Assembly: GCF_030816155.1 (NCBI RefSeq)
Contig: NZ_JAUSXR010000001.1
Span: forward strand, 1,984,001-2,048,000
Reading direction: 5' to 3'
Source of the DNA: Arthrobacter woluwensis
GTDB taxonomy: Bacteria; Actinomycetota; Actinomycetes; Actinomycetales; Micrococcaceae
Length of the DNA: 64,000 nt
Shown here: piece by piece, positions 17,648 through 26,390 of the stretch
Position numbering within the stretch: the stretch's first letter is position 1
How the letters are laid out: the number at the start of each line of letters is the position of its first letter
Translations under genes and position numbers: made by a program
The notes under the pieces: model-generated
Database searches by the model: none
What the model saw: the letters and a program-made list of their open reading frames with translations, nothing else
What the model was told of the DNA's origin: nothing

Positions 17648-17893
17648 ATGGCTAGCAACGAAGAGATCCTGGCCGGCCTGGCTGAAATCGTCAACGAGGA
17701 GACCGGCCTGGCTCCCGAGGCTGTCGAGCTGGACAAGTCCTTCACCGAGGACCTGGACATCGACTCCATCTCCATGATGACCATCGTGGTGAACGCTGAG
17801 GAGAAGTTCGGCGTGCGCATCCCCGACGAAGAGGTCAAGAACCTCAAGACCGTCGCCGACGCCGTGAACTTCATCGCGAACGCCCAGGCCTGA
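17648..17893 (+). CDS. acpP: Acyl carrier protein
   Basis: 81 acidic residues. The 4'-phosphopantetheine Ser is in DLDIDSISMMTIV (DSI variant of DSL) near residue 40. ATG 17648 follows AAAAGGAG at about 6 bases. It carries the growing acyl chain between FabH, FabF and the reductive enzymes and supplies PlsC-type acyltransferases. A strong palindromic hairpin directly downstream (17914-17943) separates it from fabF. Confidence 0.97.
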   Translation: MASNEEILAGLAEIVNEETGLAPEAVELDKSFTEDLDIDSISMMTIVVNAEEKFGVRIPDEEVKNLKTVADAVNFIANAQA

Positions 17894-17913
17894 TCGCCTG
17901 CTGCCGGAGCTGA

Positions 17914-17943
17914 CCATCCCGGGATGACCGCATCCCGGGATGG
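17914..17943 (+). terminator. 13-bp hairpin between acpP and fabF (partial terminator or processing site)
   Basis: Arms 17914-17926 and 17931-17943 pair perfectly around ACCG. Each arm also contains the self-complementary CATCCCGGGATG. It lies 20 bases after the acpP stop, with no T-run. Since fabF continues the operon, partial termination or 3' stabilisation of acpP mRNA is likely. Confidence 0.55.
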
Positions 17944-18099
17944 CGCTCCCTGGCACGGCCGACCGCGGCATCCCTCTCAACAGAGGGCGCCAACGCCGGC
18001 CCTGCCCGTGCCGGACGCCGTCCCAGGAGGCGTCCACCACGGCACTCCCCTGAACCTGACGCCCTACAGGGCAGACCCTAGATCACTTGGAGAGTGACG

Positions 18100-19338
18100 A
18101 TGCCTCGCAAAGTTGTCATCACCGGCCTCGGTGCCACCACGCCCATCGGTGGCGACGTCCCGACTCTGTGGAAGAACGCCCTCAAGGGCGTCTCCGGCGC
18201 GCGCACCCTCGAGGACGAGTGGGTCAGCACCTACGAGCTCCCCGTCACTTTCGCAGCCCGCTGCTCCGAACCGGCGTCTGAAAAGCTCAGCCGTGTCGAG
18301 ATGAAGCGCATGGACCCGTCCACCCAGTTCGGCGTGGTCGCGGCCCGTGAGGCCTGGGCGGACTCCGGCATCGAGGACATGGACAAGGACCGCCTCGGCG
18401 TGGCCTTCGCCACCGGCATCGGCGGCGTCTGGACCCTGCTGGACGCCTGGGACACGCTCAAGGAGCGCGGTCCCCGGCGTGTGCTGCCCATGACCGTGCC
18501 GATGCTCATGCCCAACGGTGTGGCCGCGGCCGTGAGCCTGGACCTGGGCGCCCGCGCCGGCGCCCACACCCCCGTGTCGGCGTGCGCCTCCGGCACCGAG
18601 GCCCTGCACCTGGGCCTGGACCTGATCCGCTCCGGCAAGGCCGATGTGGTCATGTGCGGTGGCGCAGAAGCCGCCATCCACCCGATGCCGATCGCGGCGT
18701 TCGCGTCCATGCAGGCCCTGTCCCGCCGGAACGACGACCCGCAGCACGCTTCCCGCCCGTACGACGTGAACCGTGACGGCTTCGTCATGGGTGAAGGCGC
18801 CGGTGCTCTGGTGCTCGAAGCCGAGGAACACGCCCTGGCCCGTGGCGCCCGCATCTATGGCGAGCTGGCCGGCACCTCGGTCACCGCCGACGCCTACCAC
18901 ATCACGGCTCCGGACCCCGAGGGCCTGGGCGCCACCCGTGCTCTCAAGGCCGCCATGTTCGACGGCCGCATCCAGCCCGAGGACGTGGTGCACGTGAACG
19001 CCCACGCCACCTCCACCCCGGTGGGCGACAAGCCCGAGTACACGGCTCTGCGTGCCGCTCTGGGGACCCACGTGGACGACGTGGCGGTCTCCGCCACCAA
19101 GTCCCAGATGGGTCACCTCCTGGGCGCCTCCGGTGCCGTGGAGGCCGTGCTGACGACGCTGGCGGTCTACGAGCGCAAGGCGCCGGTCACGATCAACCTG
19201 GAGAACCAGGATCCGGAGATCCCGCTGGACGTGGTCACCAAGACCGCCCGCGAACTCCCCGCCGGTGACATCGTGGCGCTGAGCAATTCGTTCGGCTTCG
19301 GCGGCCACAACGCCGTGATCGCGGTCCGCAACTACTGA
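18100..19338 (+). CDS. fabF: 3-oxoacyl-ACP synthase II
   Basis: 412 residues. ATG 18100 is preferred over GTG 18094 because GGAGAG (18089-18094) gives a 5-base spacing. Catalytic Cys in VSACASGTEA near residue 163, His in NAHATSTPVGD near residue 304 and His in GHLLGASGAVEAV near residue 340 form the C-H-H triad of elongating KAS enzymes. It extends acyl-ACP with malonyl-ACP in FAS-II. The last gene of the cluster; a hairpin terminator follows at 19364-19397. Confidence 0.97.
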   Translation: MPRKVVITGLGATTPIGGDVPTLWKNALKGVSGARTLEDEWVSTYELPVTFAARCSEPASEKLSRVEMKRMDPSTQFGVVAAREAWADSGIEDMDKDRLGVAFATGIGGVWTLLDAWDTLKERGPRRVLPMTVPMLMPNGVAAAVSLDLGARAGAHTPVSACASGTEALHLGLDLIRSGKADVVMCGGAEAAIHPMPIAAFASMQALSRRNDDPQHASRPYDVNRDGFVMGEGAGALVLEAEEHALARGARIYGELAGTSVTADAYHITAPDPEGLGATRALKAAMFDGRIQPEDVVHVNAHATSTPVGDKPEYTALRAALGTHVDDVAVSATKSQMGHLLGASGAVEAVLTTLAVYERKAPVTINLENQDPEIPLDVVTKTARELPAGDIVALSNSFGFGGHNAVIAVRNY

Positions 19339-19363
19339 TCCGCGCTCAGCCGCACTGACGACG

Positions 19364-19397
19364 ACGGCGCCGCTCACCTCACGGTGAGCGGCGCCGT
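19364..19397 (+). terminator. Terminator of the fabD-fabH-acpP-fabF operon
   Basis: A 15-bp perfect stem (19364-19378 with 19383-19397) with a 4-base loop, 25 bases after the fabF stop. The left arm begins ACGGCGCC inside the recurrent GACGACGACGGCG motif. Confidence 0.8.
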
Positions 19398-19549
19398 TCT
19401 CGTCGGTGCAGGTTTTCCGCTGCCGCGGTTGCGCTACGGACAGCCTCGTGGCGCGTGCTGTCCGACGGCTTTCACTCTCGGGGCGGGCCCATGGCTTGGA
19501 GGACGGGCCGTCCCGAGTGTGTTTGCATGATGCTGCGCGTAGGAAGTGG

Positions 19550-20053
19550 TCAGCCCACCTGGTGGAGCCAGCGGACGTTGGAGCCTTCCGAGGCGTGACG
19601 GAACGGCTCGAGCTCCTCGTCCCAGGCTTCGCCGAGAGCGAGCGACAGCTCGTGGTAGACGGCGGCGGGGTCCCCGGCGCCGGCTTCGTAGGCGAAGCGG
19701 ATGCGGTCTTCGGACACCATGATGTTGCCGTGGGCGTCGGTGACGGCGTGGAAGATGCCGAGTTCCGGGGTATGGGACCAGCGGCCGCCATCGGTTCCAG
19801 GAGAGGCTTCTTCGGTCACTTCGTAGCGGAGATGAGTCCAGCCGCGGAGCGTGGACGCCAGCTGGATCGCGGTCCCGGGGGCACCGGTCCAGGCCAGCTC
19901 AGCCCGGAACATTCCAGGCGCGGCGGGCTGAGCCACCCACTCCAGGGTGGCCGAATCGTCCAGCAGCGATGCGACGGCCCACTCGACGTGGGGGCACAGC
20001 GCAGCTGGGGCGGAGTGCACGAACAGCACTCCCCGAGTCATTGCAACAGACAT
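19550..20053 (-). CDS. DUF3145 family protein
   Basis: 167 residues from ATG 20053, preceded by AAGGAGGATGG. Longer in-frame starts lack such a site. It begins MSVAMTRGVLFVHSAPAALC and contains WTGAPGTAIQLASTLRGW and ELGIFHAVTDAHGNIMVSEDR. The family is restricted to actinobacteria, and its function is not established. It is monocistronic, convergent with fabF and separated from xerC by about 230 bases. Confidence 0.9.
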   Translation of the reverse strand: MSVAMTRGVLFVHSAPAALCPHVEWAVASLLDDSATLEWVAQPAAPGMFRAELAWTGAPGTAIQLASTLRGWTHLRYEVTEEASPGTDGGRWSHTPELGIFHAVTDAHGNIMVSEDRIRFAYEAGAGDPAAVYHELSLALGEAWDEELEPFRHASEGSNVRWLHQVG

Positions 20054-20285
20054 CCCATCCTCCTTAGCCGTAGGTACGTCTTCCCCAACGCCCTCGACTC
20101 CGTGAAGTCCGGTGATTCCTGTTTCGCCTTCTTGCAGGCTCTTGAGTTGTCTGTGGCCTTGCGGCACCGACCGATGGTTCAAGCACTACTTGAACCCCGG
20201 CGCTGGTTCTTATTGTGCCGTAGGGCGGTGATTTGTGCCAGTGGCAGGGACGGCCGGGCCGCACGCGCGGCCAGGTATCGGGTTT

Positions 20286-21209
20286 TCAGGCGCGCGGGTG
20301 TGCTTGGCGGTAGCTGTCCCTGAGCCGTTCGACGGAGACGTGAGTGTACAGCTGGGTAGTGGCAGGCGTGCTGTGGCCCAGGAGTTCCTGCACGGCCCGG
20401 AGTTCCGCACCACCGTCCAGGAGGTGGGTGGCGGCCGTGTGACGGAGAGCGTGGGGTCCGGTGGCCGCGGTGTCCCCCAGAGTGGCGAACCGGTCCGCCA
20501 CCAGACTGCGGATCTGCCGCGGATCCACCCGGCCGCCTCGCGCACCGAGGAAGAGCGCTGGACCGCTCGACGCCGTGACCAGCGCAGGCCGTCCCCGCCG
20601 CAACCAGTCGACGATCGCGCGGGAGGCAGGAACGCCGAAGGGAACGGTGCGCTCCTTGTCCCCCTTGCCGAGGACCCGGAGCGTGCGGCGTTCCAGGTCC
20701 ACGTCGTCCACGTCGAGCCCCACCAGTTCACCCACACGGATGCCCGAGGCATAAAGGGTCTCGACCACGGCGAGGTTACGCAGTGCGACAGGATCGGCCT
20801 CCTGGGCCGCGGCCTGCAGGTCCTGGAGCACCTTGTCCATCTGTGCCGGGCGGAGCACGGTGGGCAGACCGGACGTCTTCTTCGGAGACCGCAGCCGGAG
20901 CGTGGGGTCCTGCGTGACCCCGCCTTCGCGGAGGAGCCACGCGAAGAAGGTCCTGGCGCTGGCCGCATGCCGAGCCAGGGTGGCCCGCGCCATCCCCCGG
21001 GCCGAATGATCCGCGAGCCACTCCCGGAGAAGGTGAAGGTCCACGTCGTCCCAGGATGCGGCTCCGGCTTTCGCCGCGAATTCCTGCAACTGACGGACGT
21101 CCGTGAGGTACGCCCGCAGGGTGTTCCCGGACCGGCCCCGCTCACCCGTAAGGTACCGGGAATATTCGTCCAGGATGCGGTCCTGGAAGGGGGCTGGTTT
21201 CTGTGGCAC
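20286..21209 (-). CDS. xerC: Tyrosine recombinase, XerC type
   Basis: 307 residues. The N-terminal SAM-like core-binding domain (GRSGNTLRAYLTDVRQLQEF, residues ~25-105) is followed by the catalytic domain with all active residues: Arg in SGIRVGELVGL, Lys in GKGDKERTVP, HxxR in GPHALRHTAATHLL, His in LLGHSTPATTQLYTHV, and nucleophile Tyr in that same block. It resolves chromosome dimers at dif with XerD. Length and lack of a nearby element argue for the housekeeping enzyme rather than a phage integrase. The GTG start has GGAGAA only 1-2 bases away, so a slightly different start is possible. Confidence 0.9.
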   Translation of the reverse strand: MPQKPAPFQDRILDEYSRYLTGERGRSGNTLRAYLTDVRQLQEFAAKAGAASWDDVDLHLLREWLADHSARGMARATLARHAASARTFFAWLLREGGVTQDPTLRLRSPKKTSGLPTVLRPAQMDKVLQDLQAAAQEADPVALRNLAVVETLYASGIRVGELVGLDVDDVDLERRTLRVLGKGDKERTVPFGVPASRAIVDWLRRGRPALVTASSGPALFLGARGGRVDPRQIRSLVADRFATLGDTAATGPHALRHTAATHLLDGGAELRAVQELLGHSTPATTQLYTHVSVERLRDSYRQAHPRA

Positions 21210-21426
21210 TTCTCCACTCTGCCGCCCTCGTGGGCCAGGATCAAGCCGGATGGGGAACGTGCCGCCGGGCCTGAGACAGACCAGGAGGGCTGAGATCGAG
21301 TCTCACTGGATCAGGGGGCGCAGGTCTGGCAGCGGTGAATCGGGCGGTGCCAGATCCGGTGGTGCCAGATCTGCGCCTGGTGGGTCTGCCCTGGCCGGAT
21401 CGGGTAGCCCACTCCCCTCCAATCTC

Positions 21427-22626
21427 TTATGCGGGATTTCTCGTCGGCCCTCGGCGCCAGAGAAGCCCGACCGATTCGGCCAGTCCCAGCACCTGGAGGC
21501 GTCCCAGCCCCGCACGGACCGCCAGCAGACTGAGCCCGGCCACCACGCAGAGCTTCTCCGGCGGGACGGGGGTCCTCAACGGCAGGGCGTCCAGGAGGAT
21601 CAGATCCTCCAGGGTCAGTCCGTCCTGAATCGCCGCCTCGTCCCGATGCAGGCCGTCACTCTCGGAATCCGGCGGCCCTCCCAGCAGTTCGAGAACCTCC
21701 GTGACATCGGTGACGAGGACCGCCCCGCCGTCGCGCAGGAGCCGATGACAGCCGGCACTGTTGGCCGACAGCACCGAACCTGGGACGGCTGCCACGGGTC
21801 GGCCCAGGGCCTCGGCGTGGTGGGCCGTATTCAGGGCGCCGGACCTCCACCGGGCCTCGACCACCACCGTCGCTCCGGCGAAGGCGGCGATCATCCTGTT
21901 CCGTTGAAGGAACCTATACCGGGTGGGCGCAGCTCCGGGTGGCACCTCTGCCAGCACCAGGCCACGGCGAGCGACCGTCCTCAGGAGCTCGTCATTGCCG
22001 CTCGGGTAGAAACGGTCCAGCCCGCCCGCCATGAAGGCGACGGTCGGAGCCCGGTCGCCGCCGGGATCGGCTCCTGCCAAGGCCGCACGATGCGCATGCG
22101 CATCGATCCCGTAGGCACCGCCGGACACCACCGTGAACCCGCGGCGCGCCAGCCCGTGGGCGATGTCGGCACTGACCGTGGCGCCGTACGCCGTGGAATC
22201 ACGCGATCCGACCACCGCCACGGCGCGCCCGGCGTCAGGAAGGAGGGAAGGATTCCCCCGGAACCAGAGTCCGAGCGGTGCCTGGAGCCCGAGATCATCC
22301 AATTGCCGCGGCCATTCCTCGTCCGACGGCATCAGGAACCCACCGCCGAGCCGGTGCAGCACCATGAGATCGCGTTCGGGGGCCAAGGACGGCACCCGAG
22401 GCCTCCACCGTCCGAAGGCTGCGCCGAGGCCCTTCCACGTCGTGTTCCCGCTGTGCTCGGCGAGCAGGCCTTGCAGCGAAGCCTCCACGCGCTGGTCCGG
22501 ATCGCCCCCGGAGACGATGAGGTCGAGCGCCTCTTCCGGGCCGAGGACCGCGACCAGGGCGAGCCCCACCGCGTCCTGCGGTTCGAACAACCGTGTCAGA
22601 GAAGCACGGGCCAGAAGTTCACTCAT
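21427..22626 (-). CDS. dprA: DNA-processing protein DprA
   Basis: 399 residues from ATG 22626, overlapping the comM stop by 4 bases. The Rossmann-like DprA core has AVVGSRDSTAYG, SGGAYGIDAHAHRAAL, VAFMAGGLDRFYPSGN and AEVPPGAAPTRYRFLQRNR. A C-terminal winged-helix-like segment (LRTPVPPEKLCVVAGLSLLAVRAGL) follows. DprA protects incoming single-stranded DNA and loads RecA. With ComM and YraN upstream this is the standard yraN-comM-dprA operon. Confidence 0.94.
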   Translation of the reverse strand: MSELLARASLTRLFEPQDAVGLALVAVLGPEEALDLIVSGGDPDQRVEASLQGLLAEHSGNTTWKGLGAAFGRWRPRVPSLAPERDLMVLHRLGGGFLMPSDEEWPRQLDDLGLQAPLGLWFRGNPSLLPDAGRAVAVVGSRDSTAYGATVSADIAHGLARRGFTVVSGGAYGIDAHAHRAALAGADPGGDRAPTVAFMAGGLDRFYPSGNDELLRTVARRGLVLAEVPPGAAPTRYRFLQRNRMIAAFAGATVVVEARWRSGALNTAHHAEALGRPVAAVPGSVLSANSAGCHRLLRDGGAVLVTDVTEVLELLGGPPDSESDGLHRDEAAIQDGLTLEDLILLDALPLRTPVPPEKLCVVAGLSLLAVRAGLGRLQVLGLAESVGLLWRRGPTRNPA

Positions 22627-24176
22627 GCTGCCGCCTCCGGCGTCCTCAGAGCGAGCGCGAGGCCCACGTGGTCGCCACTCGGAGTCGTGGAGCCGTCCAG
22701 GTCGGCCAGCGTCCACGCCAGGCGCAGGACACGGTCGTAGCCGCGCGCGCTGAGCGACCCACGGTCCATCGCCGCGTCGAGAATGCGAGTCGATCCGCGA
22801 TCGAGCCGGAGACTGCCCCGGAGGATCTTGCCCGGGACCGTCGAGTTGGTCTCGAGGCCGAACCGACCGAGGCGCTCCTTCTGCGTCTGCCGCGCCCGGC
22901 TGACCCTGTCCCGGACGACGGCGGTTTCCTCGTTCTCCCCTTGTGAGTCCAGATCCAACCGGCTGATCTTCTGGACGCCGAGCTGGATGTCCACGCGGTC
23001 GAGAAGTGGCCCCGAGAGACGCCCGAAGTAGCGTCGCCGAGCCAAAGGGGTGCAGGTGCAGTCCAGTCCTTTACCGCTCGCCTTGCCGCACGGGCAGGGG
23101 TTGGCCGCCAGGAGCAACTGGAAGCGCGAAGGATAGGACGCGCTGCCACCGGCCCGGTGGATCACGAGCTTTCCCTGCTCCAAGGGCTGGCGCAGCGCGT
23201 CGAGGACCCTTCGCTCGTACTCCGGAGCCTCGTCCAAGAAGAGCACCCCGCGATGAGCTCTTGAGGCGGCGCCCGGCCTGGGCAGACCCGCACCGCCGCC
23301 CACGATGGCTGCACACGTCGCCGTGTGGTGGGGGTTTTCGAAAGGTGGCTGCCGGATGAGTTCGGTGCGGACTTCTCCTTGCATGGCCAGTGAGTGGATG
23401 CTCGTCACTTCGAGTGCGGCGTCGTCCTCCAGGGCGGGAAGCAGACCCGGCAACCGCTCGGCCAGCATCGTCTTTCCCGCTCCCGGCGGGCCGACCATGA
23501 GCATGTGATGCGCCCCGGCCGCGGCCACTTCCAAGGCGAAACGCGCCTCGTGCTGTCCGGCGACGTCCGCCAGATCCGGCACAGGAGCGGAGGGCTCCAC
23601 GGCCTCCCCCTTGCCCTCGGAATCAGCCGGATCGAAATCCAGGTTCAGTTCCTTCCGATCCGCACCGAAGTCGAAGACCAGCCGGGCGAAGGTCCGATAC
23701 GAGGACACCTCCGCACCCGGCACCAAGGACGCTTCGGCGGCATTCCCACGAGCCACCACCACCCGCGAATGACCGGCCTTGACCGCCGCCGCGACCGCCG
23801 GCAGCACGCCCCGCACTGGACGAAGCCGACCATCCAGCCCCAGCTCCGCCAGGAACACCACACCCTCGGTCCCCCGGATCTCCCCGTTCGCAGCGATCGC
23901 CGCGACGGCGATGGCCAGATCAAATCCCGAACCGCGCTTGGGCAGTGACGCAGGAAACAGGTTCACTGTGATCTTCCGGCGGCTCAACGGAATCCCCGAG
24001 TTCGACGCACATGCCCGGATCCGCTCCCGTGATTCCGACAACGCGGTGTCCGGCAGGCCGAGAATGACGAACCCCGGAAGGGTGTTCCCGATGTCCGCCT
24101 CAACCTCGATCACGCGGCCTTCCAGACCATGAAGCGCCACGGACAGAGACCTCCCGACCCCGTTCCGGCCCGCCAT
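22623..24176 (-). CDS. comM: ComM / YifB-type Mg-chelatase-like AAA+ ATPase
   Basis: 517 residues. The N-terminal Lon-protease-like fold (GFVILGLPDTALSESRERIR) precedes a Mg-chelatase AAA+ module with Walker A GPPGAGKTMLAERLPG near residue 232 and Walker B VLFLDEAPEY. NPCPCG and a C-terminal chelatase domain follow. ComM is a branch-migration helicase that lengthens recombination tracts in natural transformation. The start shares one base with the yraN stop (TGATG) and the stop overlaps dprA. Confidence 0.93.
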   Translation of the reverse strand: MAGRNGVGRSLSVALHGLEGRVIEVEADIGNTLPGFVILGLPDTALSESRERIRACASNSGIPLSRRKITVNLFPASLPKRGSGFDLAIAVAAIAANGEIRGTEGVVFLAELGLDGRLRPVRGVLPAVAAAVKAGHSRVVVARGNAAEASLVPGAEVSSYRTFARLVFDFGADRKELNLDFDPADSEGKGEAVEPSAPVPDLADVAGQHEARFALEVAAAGAHHMLMVGPPGAGKTMLAERLPGLLPALEDDAALEVTSIHSLAMQGEVRTELIRQPPFENPHHTATCAAIVGGGAGLPRPGAASRAHRGVLFLDEAPEYERRVLDALRQPLEQGKLVIHRAGGSASYPSRFQLLLAANPCPCGKASGKGLDCTCTPLARRRYFGRLSGPLLDRVDIQLGVQKISRLDLDSQGENEETAVVRDRVSRARQTQKERLGRFGLETNSTVPGKILRGSLRLDRGSTRILDAAMDRGSLSARGYDRVLRLAWTLADLDGSTTPSGDHVGLALALRTPEAAA

Positions 24177-24532
24177 CAGCCGATCCCCTTCAAGTGCTCG
24201 ATGACCGGCTCCTCACCGCGCACGGCGACGACGGCGATCGCATCAAGCCGACGCCGCGGAAGACGCAGCCCCCGCTCCCTGATCCAGCGGCACGCCAGAA
24301 GATGTAACCGGGCCAGCTTCGGCGGCGTCACCGCCTCAAAAGGATGCCCGTAATCCAGGCTGCTCCTGGTCTTGACCTCGGCCACCACCAACGTGTCACC
24401 GTCCACGGCCACGATGTCCAGCTCGCCCGCAGCGCACCGCCAGTTCTGCTCCACCACCCGGATCCCCTGGTCCTCCAGGAAATCCGCGGCAAGCTCCTCG
24501 CCCCGCTGCCCGAGCGCGTCTTTCGCTCTCAT
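24176..24532 (-). CDS. yraN: YraN / UPF0102 family putative endonuclease
   Basis: 118 residues from ATG 24532, with GGAGG about 8 bases upstream; ATG 24571 would only add an atypical leader. A compact Holliday-resolvase-like fold shows the restriction-endonuclease core: GQRGEELAADFLEDQG helix, then GELDIVAVDGDTLVVAEVKTR, giving the D-x(n)-ExK metal site. The biochemical role is not firmly established. First gene of the yraN-comM-dprA unit. Confidence 0.9.
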   Translation of the reverse strand: MRAKDALGQRGEELAADFLEDQGIRVVEQNWRCAAGELDIVAVDGDTLVVAEVKTRSSLDYGHPFEAVTPPKLARLHLLACRWIRERGLRLPRRRLDAIAVVAVRGEEPVIEHLKGIG

Positions 24533-24684
24533 GTCCCTCACCTCCACACCCAGTCTCAAGGCGCGGAACAAAGGACCAGAGAGGTGGATCAGAGAATGTG
24601 GACAAACTCCAGATCGAACAGCCCACAGGAACCCGAGTGCCCGCCGTCGACGGCTGGGCAGGAGCTCAGAGCGCTACGGCGCGC

Positions 24685-25980
24685 TCACCGCTCCTGAATG
24701 GCGCCGACAGCCTCGGGAGTAGGGTGCTCAGTATCCCGTCCGCGGAACAGCAGCAGCGCCCCGCCGAGCACCGTGACGGCACCGCCGAGGCACACCGCCC
24801 ACGGAACCAGTGGGCCACCGGCACTCGGAAGGGCGAACAACAGCGACACGACGGCCGCGGCCAGGAGCGAACTGAGAGCGGCGACGGACGCTGTCGTCGA
24901 GACGACCCGCCCGGTAAGCGCTGTCGGCGCGGCCTCCAGGAGCATGGGCGATTGCACGACGGCGTAGAGGCTGAACAGGAATCCGCTCACGAACATGAGC
25001 GCGAAGGACACGAAGTGATCCGGCGTCCACGCCAGCAGCCCGTAGCTCACTCCCAGCGCCGCAAGGCTTGCGGCGAAAAGCCGGTGGAGGTTCCCGTGTG
25101 CGACCAGCCGATGCGCGGCCACCGCCCCCACGAAACCGCCCACCCCGAACAAGGAGGATCCCAGTCCGTAGTCGATGAGGGTTCCGCCTTTGGTGTCCAC
25201 CCAGAGCAGCACCAGGGCCACGTTGTTCACACCCAGCGGCACGCCGTAAAGCACCGATCCGAACAGCACGAAACGGAGCCGGGGCACCGTCCAGGATGCC
25301 TTCCACCCCTCGACCAGAGAGGTGAGGAATCCGGGCCGAGCGCTCACGGGAGGCGCTCCGTCACCGGTCGTGCGCGGGAACCCCGCGAGGCTCAGGACCG
25401 TGCCCACGGCGAACAGCAGGGTGATGAGGAGCAAGCTGAACTCGAGGCCGGCGGAGGTGAAAGCGAACGGCCCCAGCGACGCCGACACGATGCTCAGCGC
25501 GGTGAGCACGGTCATGGAAAGACTGGAGGCGGATCCCCGCAGTTCCTGCGGCACGTACTGCTGGACGGCCTTGGCCCGGGCCGCCGTGAACAACTGGTTC
25601 ACCGTGGAGCAGCAGACCACGAGCACGAGCAGGACCACGGCCAGAAACGGCACCTCGGTCCGGCCCAGATAAGCACTGCCCGCGGCGCCCGCAGCGAGCC
25701 CCGCACGGGCCGCCGTCGAGATCTTCAGCGAGAGTGCGGCGCCGAGGGAGTCCGAGCAGACCCCCATGACGGCCGCACCGAAGATCCTCGGGACCGTGGA
25801 CAGCACCACGTAGGACCCGAGGAGCAGGGAGCGCACCCCCGGATCCGTGGCCGTGGCGGCGACGATCCAGCAGTACACCACGGATTCCAGGAGGAACTCC
25901 GCGAAGACGGTCGCCGACATCACCTGCAGGAGACGGCGGAACCCCGGGATCCGCAGGACGGAACCGCGCGCGTCACTCAC
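24685..25980 (-). CDS. MFS transporter, substrate unknown
   Basis: About 431 residues and about 12 predicted membrane helices. GTG 25980 is chosen because it leaves a normal ~15-residue lead before helix 1 and avoids overlap with DUF2469. An in-frame ATG at 26043 would overlap it by 41 bases. Loop 2-3 carries GVCSDSLGAALSLK, and the second half has GVGGFVGAVAAHRLVAHGN. Closest in style to MFS exporters of the enterobactin/macrolide type, but the substrate is unknown. It lies downstream of DUF2469. Confidence 0.8.
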   Translation of the reverse strand: MSDARGSVLRIPGFRRLLQVMSATVFAEFLLESVVYCWIVAATATDPGVRSLLLGSYVVLSTVPRIFGAAVMGVCSDSLGAALSLKISTAARAGLAAGAAGSAYLGRTEVPFLAVVLLVLVVCCSTVNQLFTAARAKAVQQYVPQELRGSASSLSMTVLTALSIVSASLGPFAFTSAGLEFSLLLITLLFAVGTVLSLAGFPRTTGDGAPPVSARPGFLTSLVEGWKASWTVPRLRFVLFGSVLYGVPLGVNNVALVLLWVDTKGGTLIDYGLGSSLFGVGGFVGAVAAHRLVAHGNLHRLFAASLAALGVSYGLLAWTPDHFVSFALMFVSGFLFSLYAVVQSPMLLEAAPTALTGRVVSTTASVAALSSLLAAAVVSLLFALPSAGGPLVPWAVCLGGAVTVLGGALLLFRGRDTEHPTPEAVGAIQER

Positions 25981-26002
25981 GTCGGTCCCGCCCACGGGCA
26001 CA

Positions 26003-26329
26003 TCAGTTTCCGAGGTCTCCGGGCTGCGGCAGACCCAGGTCATCGTTGCGGGGCAGTTCCTCGACGTTGACGTCCTTGAACGTGATGACCCGGACGTTCT
26101 TGACGAAGCGAGCCGTGCGATAGACGTCCCAGACCCAGGCGTCGGTGAGCTTCAGGTCGAAATAGACCTCGCCGTCGGCGCTGCGGGCGTTCAGGTCCAC
26201 GTGGTTCGCCAGATAGAAGCGCCGTTCGGTTTCCACGACGTAGCTGAAAAGCCCCACCACGTCCCGGTACTCCCGGTACAGCTGGAGTTCCATCTCCGTC
26301 TCGTAGTTCTCAAGATCCTCGGCACTCAT
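26003..26329 (-). CDS. DUF2469 family protein
   Basis: 108 acidic residues beginning MSAEDLENYETEMELQLYRE, then YVVETERRFYLANHVDLNAR and DAWVWDVYRTARFVKNVRV. ATG 26329 fits the conserved family N-terminus even though GGAGG lies only one base away. The family is actinobacterial and normally follows rnhB, as here. It is suspected to act with RNase HII or in nucleic acid metabolism because of this linkage, but no function is established. Confidence 0.9.
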   Translation of the reverse strand: MSAEDLENYETEMELQLYREYRDVVGLFSYVVETERRFYLANHVDLNARSADGEVYFDLKLTDAWVWDVYRTARFVKNVRVITFKDVNVEELPRNDDLGLPQPGDLGN

Positions 26330-26390
26330 GCCTCCATCTTCCCCCAGGCGGGACGTGAGTGCACACCGGCTCGTGGGCGGGCCGTCAGGC

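Noticed and set aside
20286..21209. Tyrosine recombinase as a phage or island integrase
   Set aside because: Length, XerC-like motifs and core-genome context fit the housekeeping enzyme; no attachment repeats or mobile genes nearby.
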